DNA of 64,000 bases from Nodosilinea sp. P-1105 (lineage in GTDB: Bacteria > Cyanobacteriota > Cyanobacteriia > Phormidesmidales > Phormidesmidaceae): the NCBI RefSeq assembly GCF_012911975.1, contig NZ_SMDQ01000001.1, positions 155,556-219,555 of the forward strand, in the 5' to 3' direction. Under the pieces are notes generated by a model. That model saw nothing but the letters and a program-made list of their open reading frames with translations, did no database searches and was not told the DNA's origin. Of this stretch, positions 44,673 through 52,924 are shown piece after piece; positions within the stretch are counted from its first letter, which is position 1; each line of letters begins with the position of its first letter. The position numbers were made by a program, and so were the translations under genes.

Positions 44673-44906
44673 GAGGCACCTCAAGACCTTCAGTCGTTCA
44701 GGGGTTAAATTAGAGATGTGAACTTGGCCGTTGAGCCCAACCCGATGAATGGCCTGAAACGATTGAAAAATCCAGCGTAAAGTAGGCGTTTGGGTAGGCT
44801 GCTTGCGCTGGTCGAGCACCGTTTCATTGGCCTCTGCCAACGCCTGCCGGAGTTGCCGTTGGGCCAGAGTATAGACCATCACCGCTAAACCCATCACCAT
44901 GGCCAA
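44673..44906 (-). pseudogene. Transposase C-terminal fragment (IS1634/IS4-like)
   Basis: The minus frame reads AMVMGLAVMVYTLAQRQLRQ, then TPTLRWIFQSFQAIH, and ends NLTPERLKVLRCLG. This is the characteristic end of DUF4277-type IS1634-like transposases. Only about 80 residues remain; the catalytic region is missing, and the 3' end runs into the MITE. It borders the arsenic operon on its left side. Confidence 0.72.
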
Positions 44907-44924
44907 CGCTGCCCAGATATTATG

Positions 44925-44988
44925 TAGTTAAGTATATCTACTCATGAAAAAATATTTCAATAGTTATTGGATAGTTGAATAGAGTGGT
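44925..44988 (+). promoter_or_regulatory. Candidate ars promoter/operator
   Basis: Immediately before arsR is an AT-rich stretch containing TTCAATAG, a short spacer, and ATAGTTGAA, an imperfect dyad of the kind bound by ArsR dimers. It overlaps a plausible promoter. The role is inferred from position and symmetry. Confidence 0.5.
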
Positions 44989-45372
44989 ATGGTTGTGCCT
45001 ATGGAACGAAATACAGCCACCTCTATTTTTGAATCCCTCTCCTCCGGTGTGCGGCTCGATGTGTTCCGGTTGCTAGTCAGGAAGGGAGCGCGGGGCATGG
45101 TCGCAGGGAATATTGCCGTCGCCCTTGATGTGCCGCCCAGCAATCTCTCCTTTCACCTTAAGGCGCTGACCCACGCTGGCCTATTGAGCGTCGAGCAAGA
45201 GGGACGCTTTCAGCGTTATCGGGCCAACACGGCGTTGATGATGGACTTGGTTAACTACCTAACGGCGGAATGTTGTGTGGATAGCCTTGGCCCCTGCCCG
45301 GAGGTACCTGTGATGTCGAGTTGCTCAGAAGCGGTACAGCCCTCGATCGCTCTAGCCCTCGAGAATGCCTGA
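44989..45372 (+). CDS. arsR: ArsR-family arsenite-responsive repressor
   Basis: The 127-residue winged-helix repressor shows SSGVRLDVFRLLV, the recognition region LDVPPSNLSFHLKALTHAGL, and a beta-wing. The metal site is probably Cys95-Cys96 with Cys103 (ECCVDSLGPC), close to the C-terminal site described for Acidithiobacillus ferrooxidans ArsR and unlike the alpha-3 CVC site of plasmid R773. It should repress the arsR-arsD-acr3 operon until As(III) binds. The start could be Met1 or Met5. Confidence 0.9.
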   Translation: MVVPMERNTATSIFESLSSGVRLDVFRLLVRKGARGMVAGNIAVALDVPPSNLSFHLKALTHAGLLSVEQEGRFQRYRANTALMMDLVNYLTAECCVDSLGPCPEVPVMSSCSEAVQPSIALALENA

Positions 45373-45447
45373 CCTCTGACAGGAGCGCGATCAGATTGGC
45401 CAATTCTGCCCTATGACTTTTATTTCAATATTTCAAGGAAAATCAAA

Positions 45448-45774
45448 ATGATCCAACTGTATGACCCGCCCTTGTGCTGCAACACCGGGGTGTGTGGTGC
45501 CGATGTCGATCAAGCGTTAGTCAGTTTTGCGGCGGATGTGGATTGGGCACAGCAAGCTGGAGGGCAGATCGAGCGATTCAGCCTGACCCAGCAGCCCCTG
45601 GCTTTTGCCGAAAACCCAGTGGTGAAAAGCGCCTTAGAAACAACCGGGGAAGCTGCGCTACCCCTGGTGCTGGTAGATGGCGAAGCGCTGCTGTCGGGTC
45701 GCTATCCCACTCGGGAGGAACTGGGCGCCTGGATTGGGATTGCCCCTAGTTCAGCTCATGGGTCAAGCCATTGA
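45448..45774 (+). CDS. arsD: Arsenite metallochaperone ArsD
   Basis: The 108-residue thioredoxin-fold protein has the diagnostic cysteines Cys10, Cys11 and Cys16 in PPLCCNTGVCG, the same spacing as the arsenite-binding trio of R773 ArsD. VVKSALETTGEAALPLVLVDG is the conserved second half. ArsD normally hands As(III) to the ATPase ArsA. No arsA lies in this operon, so it may act as a buffer or deliver arsenite to Acr3. It is 75 bp after arsR and 18 bp before acr3. Confidence 0.93.
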   Translation: MIQLYDPPLCCNTGVCGADVDQALVSFAADVDWAQQAGGQIERFSLTQQPLAFAENPVVKSALETTGEAALPLVLVDGEALLSGRYPTREELGAWIGIAPSSAHGSSH

Positions 45775-45792
45775 ATAATTCAGGAGTGATGC

Positions 45793-46944
45793 ATGAGTCT
45801 TTCAGATCCTAATAACCAGCAGTCCATCAATCAACCCAATGCAACACTCAGTGTGTTTCAGCGCTATCTCACCCTGTGGGTGCTGATCTGTATTGTGGTG
45901 GGAATTGCCATCGGGCGGTTGTTACCGGGGGTGGCCGTTGCGCTAGATGCCATGAGCATCTACCAGGTGTCGATCCCGATCGCCATCTGCCTATTTTTCA
46001 TGATGTATCCGATCATGGTGAAAATTGACTTCACCCAGATTGATCGAGCCTTTCGCGCTCCCAAGCCCGTGGCCCTCACCCTGGTGGTCAACTGGTTGAT
46101 CAAGCCCTTCACCATGTTGGTGATTGCCCAATTTTTTCTGGGCTATTTGTTTCGGCCTTTGATCACCGGCACCGAGCTAATTCGAGGGCAAGAGATTGCG
46201 ATCGCAGATTCCTACATTGCCGGGGCCATTTTGCTGGGCATTGCCCCCTGCACGGCAATGGTGCTGATGTGGGGCTACCTCTCCTTTGGTAACCAGGGGT
46301 TAACGCTGGTGATGGTGGCCGTGAATTCGCTGGCCATGCTGTTTATCTATGCCCCCCTGGGCCGCTGGTTGCTCTCGGCCAGCGATCTATCGGTGCCCTG
46401 GGCCACCATTGTGCTATCAGTGCTGATCTATGTGGGACTGCCGCTGTTGTGTGGGGTTTACAGCCGCCACTGGATTTTGAAACACAAGGGGCAAGAATGG
46501 TTTGACACCAAGTTTTTGAAGTACCTCGACCCGGTGGCGATTTCGGCCCTGCTGATTACCCTGGTGCTGCTGTTTGCCTTTAAGGGCGAGCTGATCGTCA
46601 ACAACCCGCTGCACATTGTCCTGATTGCGGTACCGTTGTTTATTCAAACCAACTTCATTTTCTTAATTGGCTACGGGGCGGCCCAAAAACTCAAGCTATC
46701 CTATGAAGATGCGGCCCCGGCGGCGATGATTGGGGCCAGCAACCACTTCGAGGTGGCGATCGCCACGGCAGTTACCCTGTTCGGGCTCAATTCTGGTGCG
46801 GCCCTCGCTACGGTGGTCGGGGTGCTAATTGAAGTGCCGGTAATGCTGATGCTGGTGGAAATTTGTAAACGCACCGCCTTCTGGTTTCCCCGCGAACCCG
46901 AGAAAGCCAGTCTGCACGATCCCCGCTGCCAAATCTTGAGCTAA
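45793..46944 (+). CDS. acr3: Arsenite efflux transporter Acr3
   Basis: Acr3 (383 residues, about ten helices) exports arsenite across the inner membrane. The essential cysteine is present in [13 protein letters not shown] (Cys153), and the conserved [14 protein letters not shown] segment with Glu lies in the C-terminal half. NWLIKPFTM is also typical. Last gene of the arsR-arsD-acr3 operon; the downstream 700 bp is gene debris, so any further ars genes were lost or never present. Confidence 0.96.
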   Translation: MSLSDPNNQQSINQPNATLSVFQRYLTLWVLICIVVGIAIGRLLPGVAVALDAMSIYQVSIPIAICLFFMMYPIMVKIDFTQIDRAFRAPKPVALTLVVNWLIKPFTMLVIAQFFLGYLFRPLITGTELIRGQEIAIADSYIAGAILLGIAPCTAMVLMWGYLSFGNQGLTLVMVAVNSLAMLFIYAPLGRWLLSASDLSVPWATIVLSVLIYVGLPLLCGVYSRHWILKHKGQEWFDTKFLKYLDPVAISALLITLVLLFAFKGELIVNNPLHIVLIAVPLFIQTNFIFLIGYGAAQKLKLSYEDAAPAAMIGASNHFEVAIATAVTLFGLNSGAALATVVGVLIEVPVMLMLVEICKRTAFWFPREPEKASLHDPRCQILS

Positions 46945-46949
46945 GAAGC

Positions 46950-47096
46950 ATGATCACGCCCCTGCCGAACCCAGTCGAGCCACCCAGCAATAGCGGTTCC
47001 GTGGTGTCGGTGCGGGGCAGCGTTTATGCACCCGCTTTCCTCACTGCAAGCGAACGATCTGCGCTCAGCCCTACACCAGGTAGTGAAACTAGCTGA
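46950..47096 (+). pseudogene. Short remnant resembling an F-type ATPase beta-subunit N-terminus
   Basis: Six bases after the acr3 stop, a 48-residue frame begins MITPLPNPVEPPSNSG and continues SVVSVRGSVY, then degenerates. GxVVSVRGSVV is the opening of beta subunits in alternative (N-type) ATP synthases. The match is only about a dozen residues, so the call is tentative. Downstream to 47212 I see no recognisable protein. Confidence 0.35.
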
Positions 47097-47212
47097 AAAC
47101 TTTGGCACCAGCTATTCCAGCGAAGGACTGTCCTTTGGCACCACCCAGGCCCCCGCCCCAGAACCCAGGTTCAGGCTTGAGGGCGAGCGCGAAATTTAAG
47201 CCGATAGGTAAC

Positions 47213-47578
47213 ATGAAAAATTCCCTTAACTTTTTCACAGAATTGTTTCAGCAGCCCCGTTGGATACCAATTTGGGTGATGCTGCTAATGGCCGTTAACC
47301 TGATCAGCCTTGCCTTTTGAGCTGAGCCACTAGCTCAAGCTATTTTGGCCATATTTATGGTCTCTGCCCTGGCGATGATGGCCCTCTATGCCCAGTTTGG
47401 GTTCACCAAAATTTTGGGGTTGGGCCATAGTCTGTGGGTGCCCCTGCTGATCGTGGTGTTGCTGGCCATTCCCAATGCCAGCGGTCTGTTTCAGAGCTAT
47501 CTGCTCCTCTGGTCGGGGCTGACGACAATCTCGTTAATCTTTGACGGTATCGATGTGTGGACCTATTTCACGAGCTGA
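47213..47578 (+). pseudogene. Small membrane protein gene interrupted by one in-frame TGA
   Basis: A single frame of 122 codons encodes a membrane protein beginning MKNSLNFFTELFQQPRWIPI with several hydrophobic helices and ending DGIDVWTYFTS. It is broken by TGA at 47318-47320. The reading continues cleanly after it (AEPLAQAILAIFMVSALAMM), and a Trp (TGG) would fit the position. No other damage is visible. It lies in the debris zone after the ars operon. Confidence 0.68.
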
Positions 47579-47582
47579 CCCC

Positions 47583-47690
47583 ATGATCCCAGAACATCAG
47601 CGTCTGCAAGCGGCCCAAAACCCCCAGACTCCCTAGCAAAAGTGGGGGCCGTACCTGAGCGATCGCCAGTGGGGCACCGTCAAGTCTCGC
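47583..47690 (+). pseudogene. N-terminal remnant of a GH63/MGH1-like glycosidase
   Basis: From ATG at 47583 the frame reads MIPEHQRLQAAQNPQTP, a TAG stop, then QKWGPYLSDRQWGTV in the same frame. The latter is nearly identical to the KRWGPYLSERQWGTVRED start of bacterial GH63-like glucosidases. Similarity ends soon after. It is clearly a truncated, stop-containing relic. Confidence 0.7.
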
Positions 47691-47985
47691 CCCACTACTC
47701 GCTGGTGCTGGGGCCGGGGAAATGGCAGACCCTAAGGATCGCCTCCTCAAACAAAGAGATGAATGGGCAGGAAACCCAAAATAAGACTGGTTACCGTTGG
47801 CATCAAAAGCCACGCTCTGCGGATGTCTATCTTGGGATATATCGAAGGAACCAGGGTTCCGAGTAAGCTTAGGGGCATGATCGCTGTCCTCAAATCGGTC
47901 ATCCCTTGGGTGCATTAACCTGGGCGACTAGCGCAGAGGTAATCCGGTCAGAGAAAAACCGCTGAATGTATCTGGAGCCCTTACC
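47691..47985. other. Spacer with no recognisable gene
   Basis: About 295 bp between the glycosidase relic and the oxidoreductase gene. Short frames on both strands lack protein character. It may be further degraded debris. Confidence 0.5.
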
Positions 47986-49323
47986 ATGCAACGGTTGTTG
48001 ATGCACAACCCCATTGCCCTAGCCGCCCTGTGGATTTTGGCCTATATGGTGATCTGTCTGCTGCCCCTGGGGGTAGTGCTATTGCATCCTGCCCCAGACC
48101 CCAGAGGCTTTTGGACTGAGTTTTCCGTGGCACTGGGGTTTATTGGCCTGGCTCTAATGGCCTTACAGTTTGTTCTAGCCGCCAGAGTTAACCGCATCGA
48201 AGCCTCCTATGGCATTGATATTTTGCTGTTGTTTCACCGCTACACCTCGGTAGTTGCCTTTGGCCTGGTGATCATTCATCCGCTGATTCTGTTTGTCACT
48301 CGGCCGGAAACCTTAGAACTGCTCAATTTTCCAGAGGCCCCATGGCGAGCCCGCCTGGCGGTGATCAGCACCCTGGCGTTCTGTCTCATGGTGGTGACCA
48401 CCATTTGGCGCAGACAGTTGCGTATTCCCTACGAACCCTGGCGAGCCGCTCACTCCGGACTGGCCGTGGTGGCTGTTGGCCTGGGGTTTGGCCATGGTAT
48501 TGGGGTGGGGTTTTATCTGGGTCAGTTTTGGACCATTGTGCTCTGGTCTGGGTTTATCGCGATCGCCCTGTGGCTGATTTTGTATGTGCGGTTGGTCAAA
48601 CCCTGGATGCTAACCAAAAAGCCCTACTTAGTAGAAGAGGTTAAACCCCAGCGGGGTAACGTCTGGACCCTGGCTCTGCGGCCCATGGGCCATGACGGCT
48701 TCACCTTTGATCCGGGGCAATTTTCTTGGCTCACCCTAGGCATTACGCCCCTGAGTATGCGAGAGCATCCGTTTTCCATGTCTTCCAATGGCGATCGCGG
48801 CGATCGCATCGAGTTTGGCATCAAAGCCCTAGGGGACTTTACTAGCCGCATCAAAGATGTGAAGCCGGGTACCAAGGCCTACCTGGACGGTCCCTACGGC
48901 GTCTTTACCACCGAGCGCTACTGGGATACTGCTGGGTTTGTGTTAATTGCTGGTGGGGTCGGCATTACCCCCATGCATAGCATGCTGGTGACCGCCGCCG
49001 AACGCAAAGACGATCGCCCCTTCTTGCTGATTTACTCGGCCCAATCGTGGGACGACTTTACCTACCGCGAAGACTTAGAAGCATTCAAAGCCAAGCTCGA
49101 CTTGACCATTGTCTACATTCCCCGTGAAGGCCCCAAAGATTGGCAGGGGGAAACCGGCTATGTGGACAAAGCCCTCCTAGAACGCCATATTCCTCACCAC
49201 CGTGGCAGTCGTCAGTATTTCATTTGCGCTGCTCCTGTGATGATGGATGTGGTAGAGCGGGCCCTGTTTGAGTTGGAGGTACCAGTCACCCACGTCCATA
49301 TGGAACACTTTAACTTGGCCTAA
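47986..49323 (+). CDS. Ferric-reductase-like transmembrane flavoprotein oxidoreductase
   Basis: The 445-residue protein joins a ferric-reductase-type membrane domain (about 1-215) to a flavodoxin-reductase module. Candidate heme ligands are His in LLFHRYTSVVAFGLVIIHP and in AAHSGLAVVAVGLGFGHG. The FAD site includes MREHPFSMSS, and the NAD(P) site is LIAGGVGITPMHSM with a C-terminal YFICAAPVMM. It would move electrons across the inner membrane from NAD(P)H, for metal reduction or redox signalling. Good GGAG ribosome site upstream. Start ATG 47986. Confidence 0.9.
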   Translation: MQRLLMHNPIALAALWILAYMVICLLPLGVVLLHPAPDPRGFWTEFSVALGFIGLALMALQFVLAARVNRIEASYGIDILLLFHRYTSVVAFGLVIIHPLILFVTRPETLELLNFPEAPWRARLAVISTLAFCLMVVTTIWRRQLRIPYEPWRAAHSGLAVVAVGLGFGHGIGVGFYLGQFWTIVLWSGFIAIALWLILYVRLVKPWMLTKKPYLVEEVKPQRGNVWTLALRPMGHDGFTFDPGQFSWLTLGITPLSMREHPFSMSSNGDRGDRIEFGIKALGDFTSRIKDVKPGTKAYLDGPYGVFTTERYWDTAGFVLIAGGVGITPMHSMLVTAAERKDDRPFLLIYSAQSWDDFTYREDLEAFKAKLDLTIVYIPREGPKDWQGETGYVDKALLERHIPHHRGSRQYFICAAPVMMDVVERALFELEVPVTHVHMEHFNLA

Positions 49324-49643
49324 AACAGTCAGGCAGAAGACAAAAGCATGCCCTGTTTACGCAGCAACCCCAGGTGATGTGCTGAGCTTGTCGCAGGAGG
49401 GGGAATGTCGTTGCGCAAGCGACGTGAAACGCGCAGCGCCCCCAAAGAATGAAGGGATAGCAGGGGCCTGATGCCTATAGTCTGGTGCCTGCATTGCAGA
49501 TAAAAAAAATTCCCCAACCAGAGGCCAGGGAATTAATCAGGGTGCATCTACCGTTTCATCATTCTCAAATCGCTAGACTAATCAGGATGATTTGAATGTT
49601 ATCTAGATAAAGTTTCCATAATGTTCTGTTTCCAAGCTGCCCG
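49324..49643. other. Intergenic region with a CTGAGCTTGTCG element and an orphan terminator
   Basis: 320 bp without a gene. A CTGAGCTTGTCGCAGG sequence at 49382 resembles the element at 8217. A hairpin with an A-run on its left side lies at 49501-49534. AT-rich sequence beyond it probably holds the promoter for the ABC genes. Confidence 0.6.
49501..49534 (-). terminator. Terminator-like hairpin pointing to the minus strand
   Basis: AATTCCC and GGGAATT form a 7-bp stem; on the minus strand it is followed by a run of T (the A-run at 49502-49509). No minus-strand gene ends here, so it may terminate antisense transcription or be a relic. Confidence 0.55.
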
Positions 49644-50567
49644 ATGGCTACTGAAATGCTGAATCTAACCGCCTATGACCTATGGAAGCAGTACGGCGAC
49701 ACCCCCGTAGTGCAGGGCATTAGTTTTACCCTACAGCCGGGGGAAATTGTCGGCCTACTGGGACCCAACGGGGCCGGTAAAACCACCACCGTGGGTATGT
49801 TATTTGGCACCGTTGTCCCCAGTCGCGGTTTTGTCCAGTTTGGCCCCTGGCAGATGCCGACTCAGGGCCCCCAGGCTCGCACCCAGATGGGCATCGTCAC
49901 CCAGGAAGACAACCTGGACCCTGACTTTACGGTGTTTAAAAATCTCACCCATTTTGCTCACCACTACCGGATTACCGGTCAAGCGGCCAAACAACGGGCC
50001 GGCGAACTACTGGCCCTAGTAAACTTGAGCGATCGCGCCCAGGCCCAGGTGGATGAACTCTCCGGCGGCATGAAGCGGCGGTTGGTGCTGGCCCGAGCCC
50101 TGCTCAACCAACCTCAGCTGGTGTTCTTAGATGAACCCACCACCGGCCTTGACCCCGATGCCCGGCAGGATTTTTGGCGCCTGGTGCAGCACCTCAAGGC
50201 CAGCGGCTGTGGCATTTTGCTCACCACCCACTACATGGATGAGGCTCAGCGCCTGTGCGATCGCATTCTCCTGCTCCAACAGGGGAAAGTGATCGATGAA
50301 GGCTCGCCAGAAGCGTTGGTGGAACGGGTGATTGGCCAAGAGGTAGCCGAGGTGGAGGGCATCGCCGCCGACCTGTTGAAAACCCTGGCCCAGCGCCATG
50401 GGGCCTGGTGTCGCAGCTTTGGCAGCGGTCACCTGGTTACCCTACCCAGTCCCACCGCCGACCTGCTGTGGAATGCCATCGAGGCCCACCACCCCCAGCG
50501 GTTGCTGCGGCGACCCGCTAACTTAGAAGATGTGTTTCTGCGCCTGACCGGGAGTTTGTTGGAATGA
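49644..50567 (+). CDS. ABC-2 type exporter ATPase (NodI/DrrA-like)
   Basis: The 307-residue ATPase has Walker A GPNGAGKTTTVG, Q-loop TQEDNLD, signature LSGGMKRRLVLARALL, Walker B LVFLDEPTTGLD and switch His in LLTTHYMDEA. The NodI/DrrA-like C-terminal region follows. It pairs with the permease that overlaps its stop (ATGA at 50564). Substrate unknown; relatives export polysaccharides, drugs or lipo-oligosaccharides. Confidence 0.94.
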   Translation: MATEMLNLTAYDLWKQYGDTPVVQGISFTLQPGEIVGLLGPNGAGKTTTVGMLFGTVVPSRGFVQFGPWQMPTQGPQARTQMGIVTQEDNLDPDFTVFKNLTHFAHHYRITGQAAKQRAGELLALVNLSDRAQAQVDELSGGMKRRLVLARALLNQPQLVFLDEPTTGLDPDARQDFWRLVQHLKASGCGILLTTHYMDEAQRLCDRILLLQQGKVIDEGSPEALVERVIGQEVAEVEGIAADLLKTLAQRHGAWCRSFGSGHLVTLPSPTADLLWNAIEAHHPQRLLRRPANLEDVFLRLTGSLLE

Positions 50568-51343
50568 AATTAACCAGTGCCACCCCCTGGGGCGTCTATT
50601 CGGTCTGGTGGCGACATTTTCAGGTGTATCGCAGCACCTGGTTAGTCAACTGTCTGCCGCCAATTTCAGAGCCCGTGGTTTATTTGCTGGCCTTTGGCTA
50701 CGGCCTCACCCCCCTGATTGGCGGCGTAGACTATTTGGGCCAGCAGGTCCCCTACGCCACCTTTATTGCCCCCGGCATGATTGCCGTGGGCGTACTGTTT
50801 CAATCATTTTTTGAGGGAGCCTACAGCAGTTTTATTCGGCTGAACTTCCAAAAGACCTGGCAGGCGCTGCTCACCGCCCCCCTCAGTTTCACAGATGTCT
50901 TTTTGGGAGACTGGTTTTGGGCCGCCACCAAGGGTACCATCGCTGGCACTCTGACTGGCCTGGTGGCGGTGATTGCCAACCTCTACGCCCCCTCTAGCCT
51001 GGTGCTGTCCCTACCGCTGATTGTGTTGGGCAGCTTGCTATTTGGGGCCTTTGGCCTGCTGGTAGCGGGGGCCGTAAACAAGGTTGACCAGGTGAATGTG
51101 CCCATCTTCCTGGTGGTGATTCCCATGTTTACCCTCTCAGGCACCTACTTTCCCCGGGATACCCTACCTCCCTTACTGGAAAGGGTGGCTGATTTGCTGC
51201 CCCTCGCCGCCCTGGTAGATTTACTCCGCTGGCCTTTGGGGCTGCCCCCCTGGTGGCCATGGTCCCTGCTGTGGTTGCTGGGGTGGCTGGTGCTGATGGC
51301 CCGCCTGGCCGCTCTGCGCATCTATCCCCGCTTGTTCAGCTAA
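50564..51343 (+). CDS. ABC-2 type exporter permease (NodJ-like)
   Basis: The 259-residue permease has six predicted helices. VYRSTWLVNCLPPISEPVVYLL and the YATFIAPGMIAVG segment are typical of the NodJ/ABC-2 family, as is FTLSGTYFPRDTLPPLL near the last helices. It is translationally coupled to the ATPase gene by a 4-bp overlap. The two together form a complete exporter. Confidence 0.92.
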   Translation: MKLTSATPWGVYSVWWRHFQVYRSTWLVNCLPPISEPVVYLLAFGYGLTPLIGGVDYLGQQVPYATFIAPGMIAVGVLFQSFFEGAYSSFIRLNFQKTWQALLTAPLSFTDVFLGDWFWAATKGTIAGTLTGLVAVIANLYAPSSLVLSLPLIVLGSLLFGAFGLLVAGAVNKVDQVNVPIFLVVIPMFTLSGTYFPRDTLPPLLERVADLLPLAALVDLLRWPLGLPPWWPWSLLWLLGWLVLMARLAALRIYPRLFS

Positions 51344-51347
51344 GCCC

Positions 51348-51521
51348 ATGGCAGCAGGGCAGCCCCAAGTATATGCCCTTGGGTATAAGCGGTTGTCGAT
51401 CCCTCCGCTATTATGGGTGGGATTTGTAGCTCTGCTATGGCCATTGCCACCGAGTTTGGGGCAAACCACAGCACCTACGGGTGATATGGCCATTGCCAGT
51501 CAGATAGCACCCCAGGTCTGA
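51348..51521 (+). CDS. Possible small exported peptide, 57 residues
   Basis: The frame opens 4 bp after the permease stop. It has a basic segment, a hydrophobic stretch (LLWVGFVALLWPLPPSLG) and a possible signal cleavage at LGQ, followed by 20 polar residues. It could be a small membrane peptide cotranscribed with the exporter, or the decayed start of a secreted protein. Evidence is limited to position and hydrophobicity. Confidence 0.35.
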   Translation: MAAGQPQVYALGYKRLSIPPLLWVGFVALLWPLPPSLGQTTAPTGDMAIASQIAPQV

Positions 51522-51616
51522 GCTAACCAGCTCGCTGATGCCCAGCTATCTAACCAGCGCCATATCCCTCAGCCGGCCAGGCTGACCAGCGATCGCGAAG
51601 GATAGACAGCAAACCT

Positions 51617-52924
51617 ATGGCTGAAAAAGTATTACGGGTGAATCGAGCCACCGTGTTCAAGCTCAGGCCTGAACCCACGGCACTGCTACAACCCAACGAG
51701 CAAGTGTCCATCAATGCGGGTAGTACCTACCCGTTGCACTCCTACGCCTATGCCGACATTGACGGTAGCTTTAATGGCCACATTAAATTTGCCCTGCGCG
51801 ATCGCACCATTAACGGCTTCAACACCTGGTTTGTCTCTAGCCTCGACGCCCAGGTGGAAGCGGACGGGGAAGTGGTTTACCCCCTGGAAGACCAGGAAAG
51901 TATGCCGATTCTGTGGATAAACCAATACACGCTACTCAAGCGCCGCCCCCTGGACTCAAGTCTGCTGGATTCCAGTGAGACAGTACCGGTGCAGCGGGGG
52001 CAAACCTTCCAACTCCACTCCTATGCCTTTGCCGATTCCCAGGGCAACTTTAACAACCACATCAAGTTTGCCATTCGCAACACCATCGACTTTGTGAATG
52101 GCCTGAGCACCTGGTTTGTGTTTACCCCCCACGCCTTCGTTACCTTTGACGACGATATTGTCTACCCTCCCGAAGATCCCAACGCCTTCATTTTACGGGT
52201 GACAGAGAACACGGTATTCAAGCGCCGCCCAGTGCCTGCCGCTGAGCTTCCCGCCAACGAGCGTCCCCCCGCCAGTGCCGGTACCGAATTGGTTTTGGGC
52301 AGCTATGCCTTTGCCGATGCCCAGGGATCCTTCAACCGCCACATTCGGTTTTCTCTGAAATATGTCAAAGACAATATTTTTGGCTTCAACACCTGGTACA
52401 TCTTCGACGGCCACGCCCGGGTCGAACAGGCCGGACAGGTGGTCTATCCTCGCCCCACCACCCCACCCCCAACCCCGCCACCCACCGCTCCCCAATACTC
52501 CGGCACGCCGTTTCGGCTACCCGGCTTTACCTCCACCTTTTACACCGACCAGCCAATCATCCCCAATGGTAGCTTCACCTGGGGTGAGGCCACCCGCAAC
52601 GCCACTCGAATTCCACCCACCCGCGACATTGTAGAGAACATTCTGGCCCTAGCCAGTGCCCTGCAACCTGTACGCAACCGCCTGGGTCGTCCATTTCAGG
52701 TCAACTCTTGGTATCGCCCGCCGGATGTTAATGCCTCAGTGGGTGGTGCCCCCTTCAGTCAACATCTCTCAGGTCGTGCCGTTGATGTGCAGGTGCAAGG
52801 GCTGAATGGCCGACAGGTCGCCAATGCGATTATGCTCACCTGGCCTGGGGGCATCGGCATTTACAGCAACATGCCTAGGGTGATTCACCTGGATATTGGT
52901 CCCCGCCGGACCTGGGGGTTTTAA
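51617..52924 (+). CDS. M15-type peptidase with three N-terminal repeats
   Basis: The 435-residue protein carries three similar units of about 90 residues (start near 4, 98 and 192). Each has an opening VLRVN..TVFKLRP-type strand, a SYAYAD/SYAFAD motif, a G(S/N)FN(G/N/R)HI(K/R)F motif and a TWF/TWY motif. A Pro/Thr linker (about 282-296) leads to a peptidase M15 domain: VNSWYRPPDVNASVGG, SQHLSGRAVDVQV and RVIHLDIG carry the zinc and catalytic residues. No signal peptide is visible. It probably binds and cleaves cell-wall peptides. Its stop overlaps the convergent LysR gene by 4 bp. Confidence 0.85.
   Translation: MAEKVLRVNRATVFKLRPEPTALLQPNEQVSINAGSTYPLHSYAYADIDGSFNGHIKFALRDRTINGFNTWFVSSLDAQVEADGEVVYPLEDQESMPILWINQYTLLKRRPLDSSLLDSSETVPVQRGQTFQLHSYAFADSQGNFNNHIKFAIRNTIDFVNGLSTWFVFTPHAFVTFDDDIVYPPEDPNAFILRVTENTVFKRRPVPAAELPANERPPASAGTELVLGSYAFADAQGSFNRHIRFSLKYVKDNIFGFNTWYIFDGHARVEQAGQVVYPRPTTPPPTPPPTAPQYSGTPFRLPGFTSTFYTDQPIIPNGSFTWGEATRNATRIPPTRDIVENILALASALQPVRNRLGRPFQVNSWYRPPDVNASVGGAPFSQHLSGRAVDVQVQGLNGRQVANAIMLTWPGGIGIYSNMPRVIHLDIGPRRTWGF

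Noticed and set aside
47568..47915. 115-residue minus frame
   Set aside because: Antisense to the GH63 relic and spacer; no family character.
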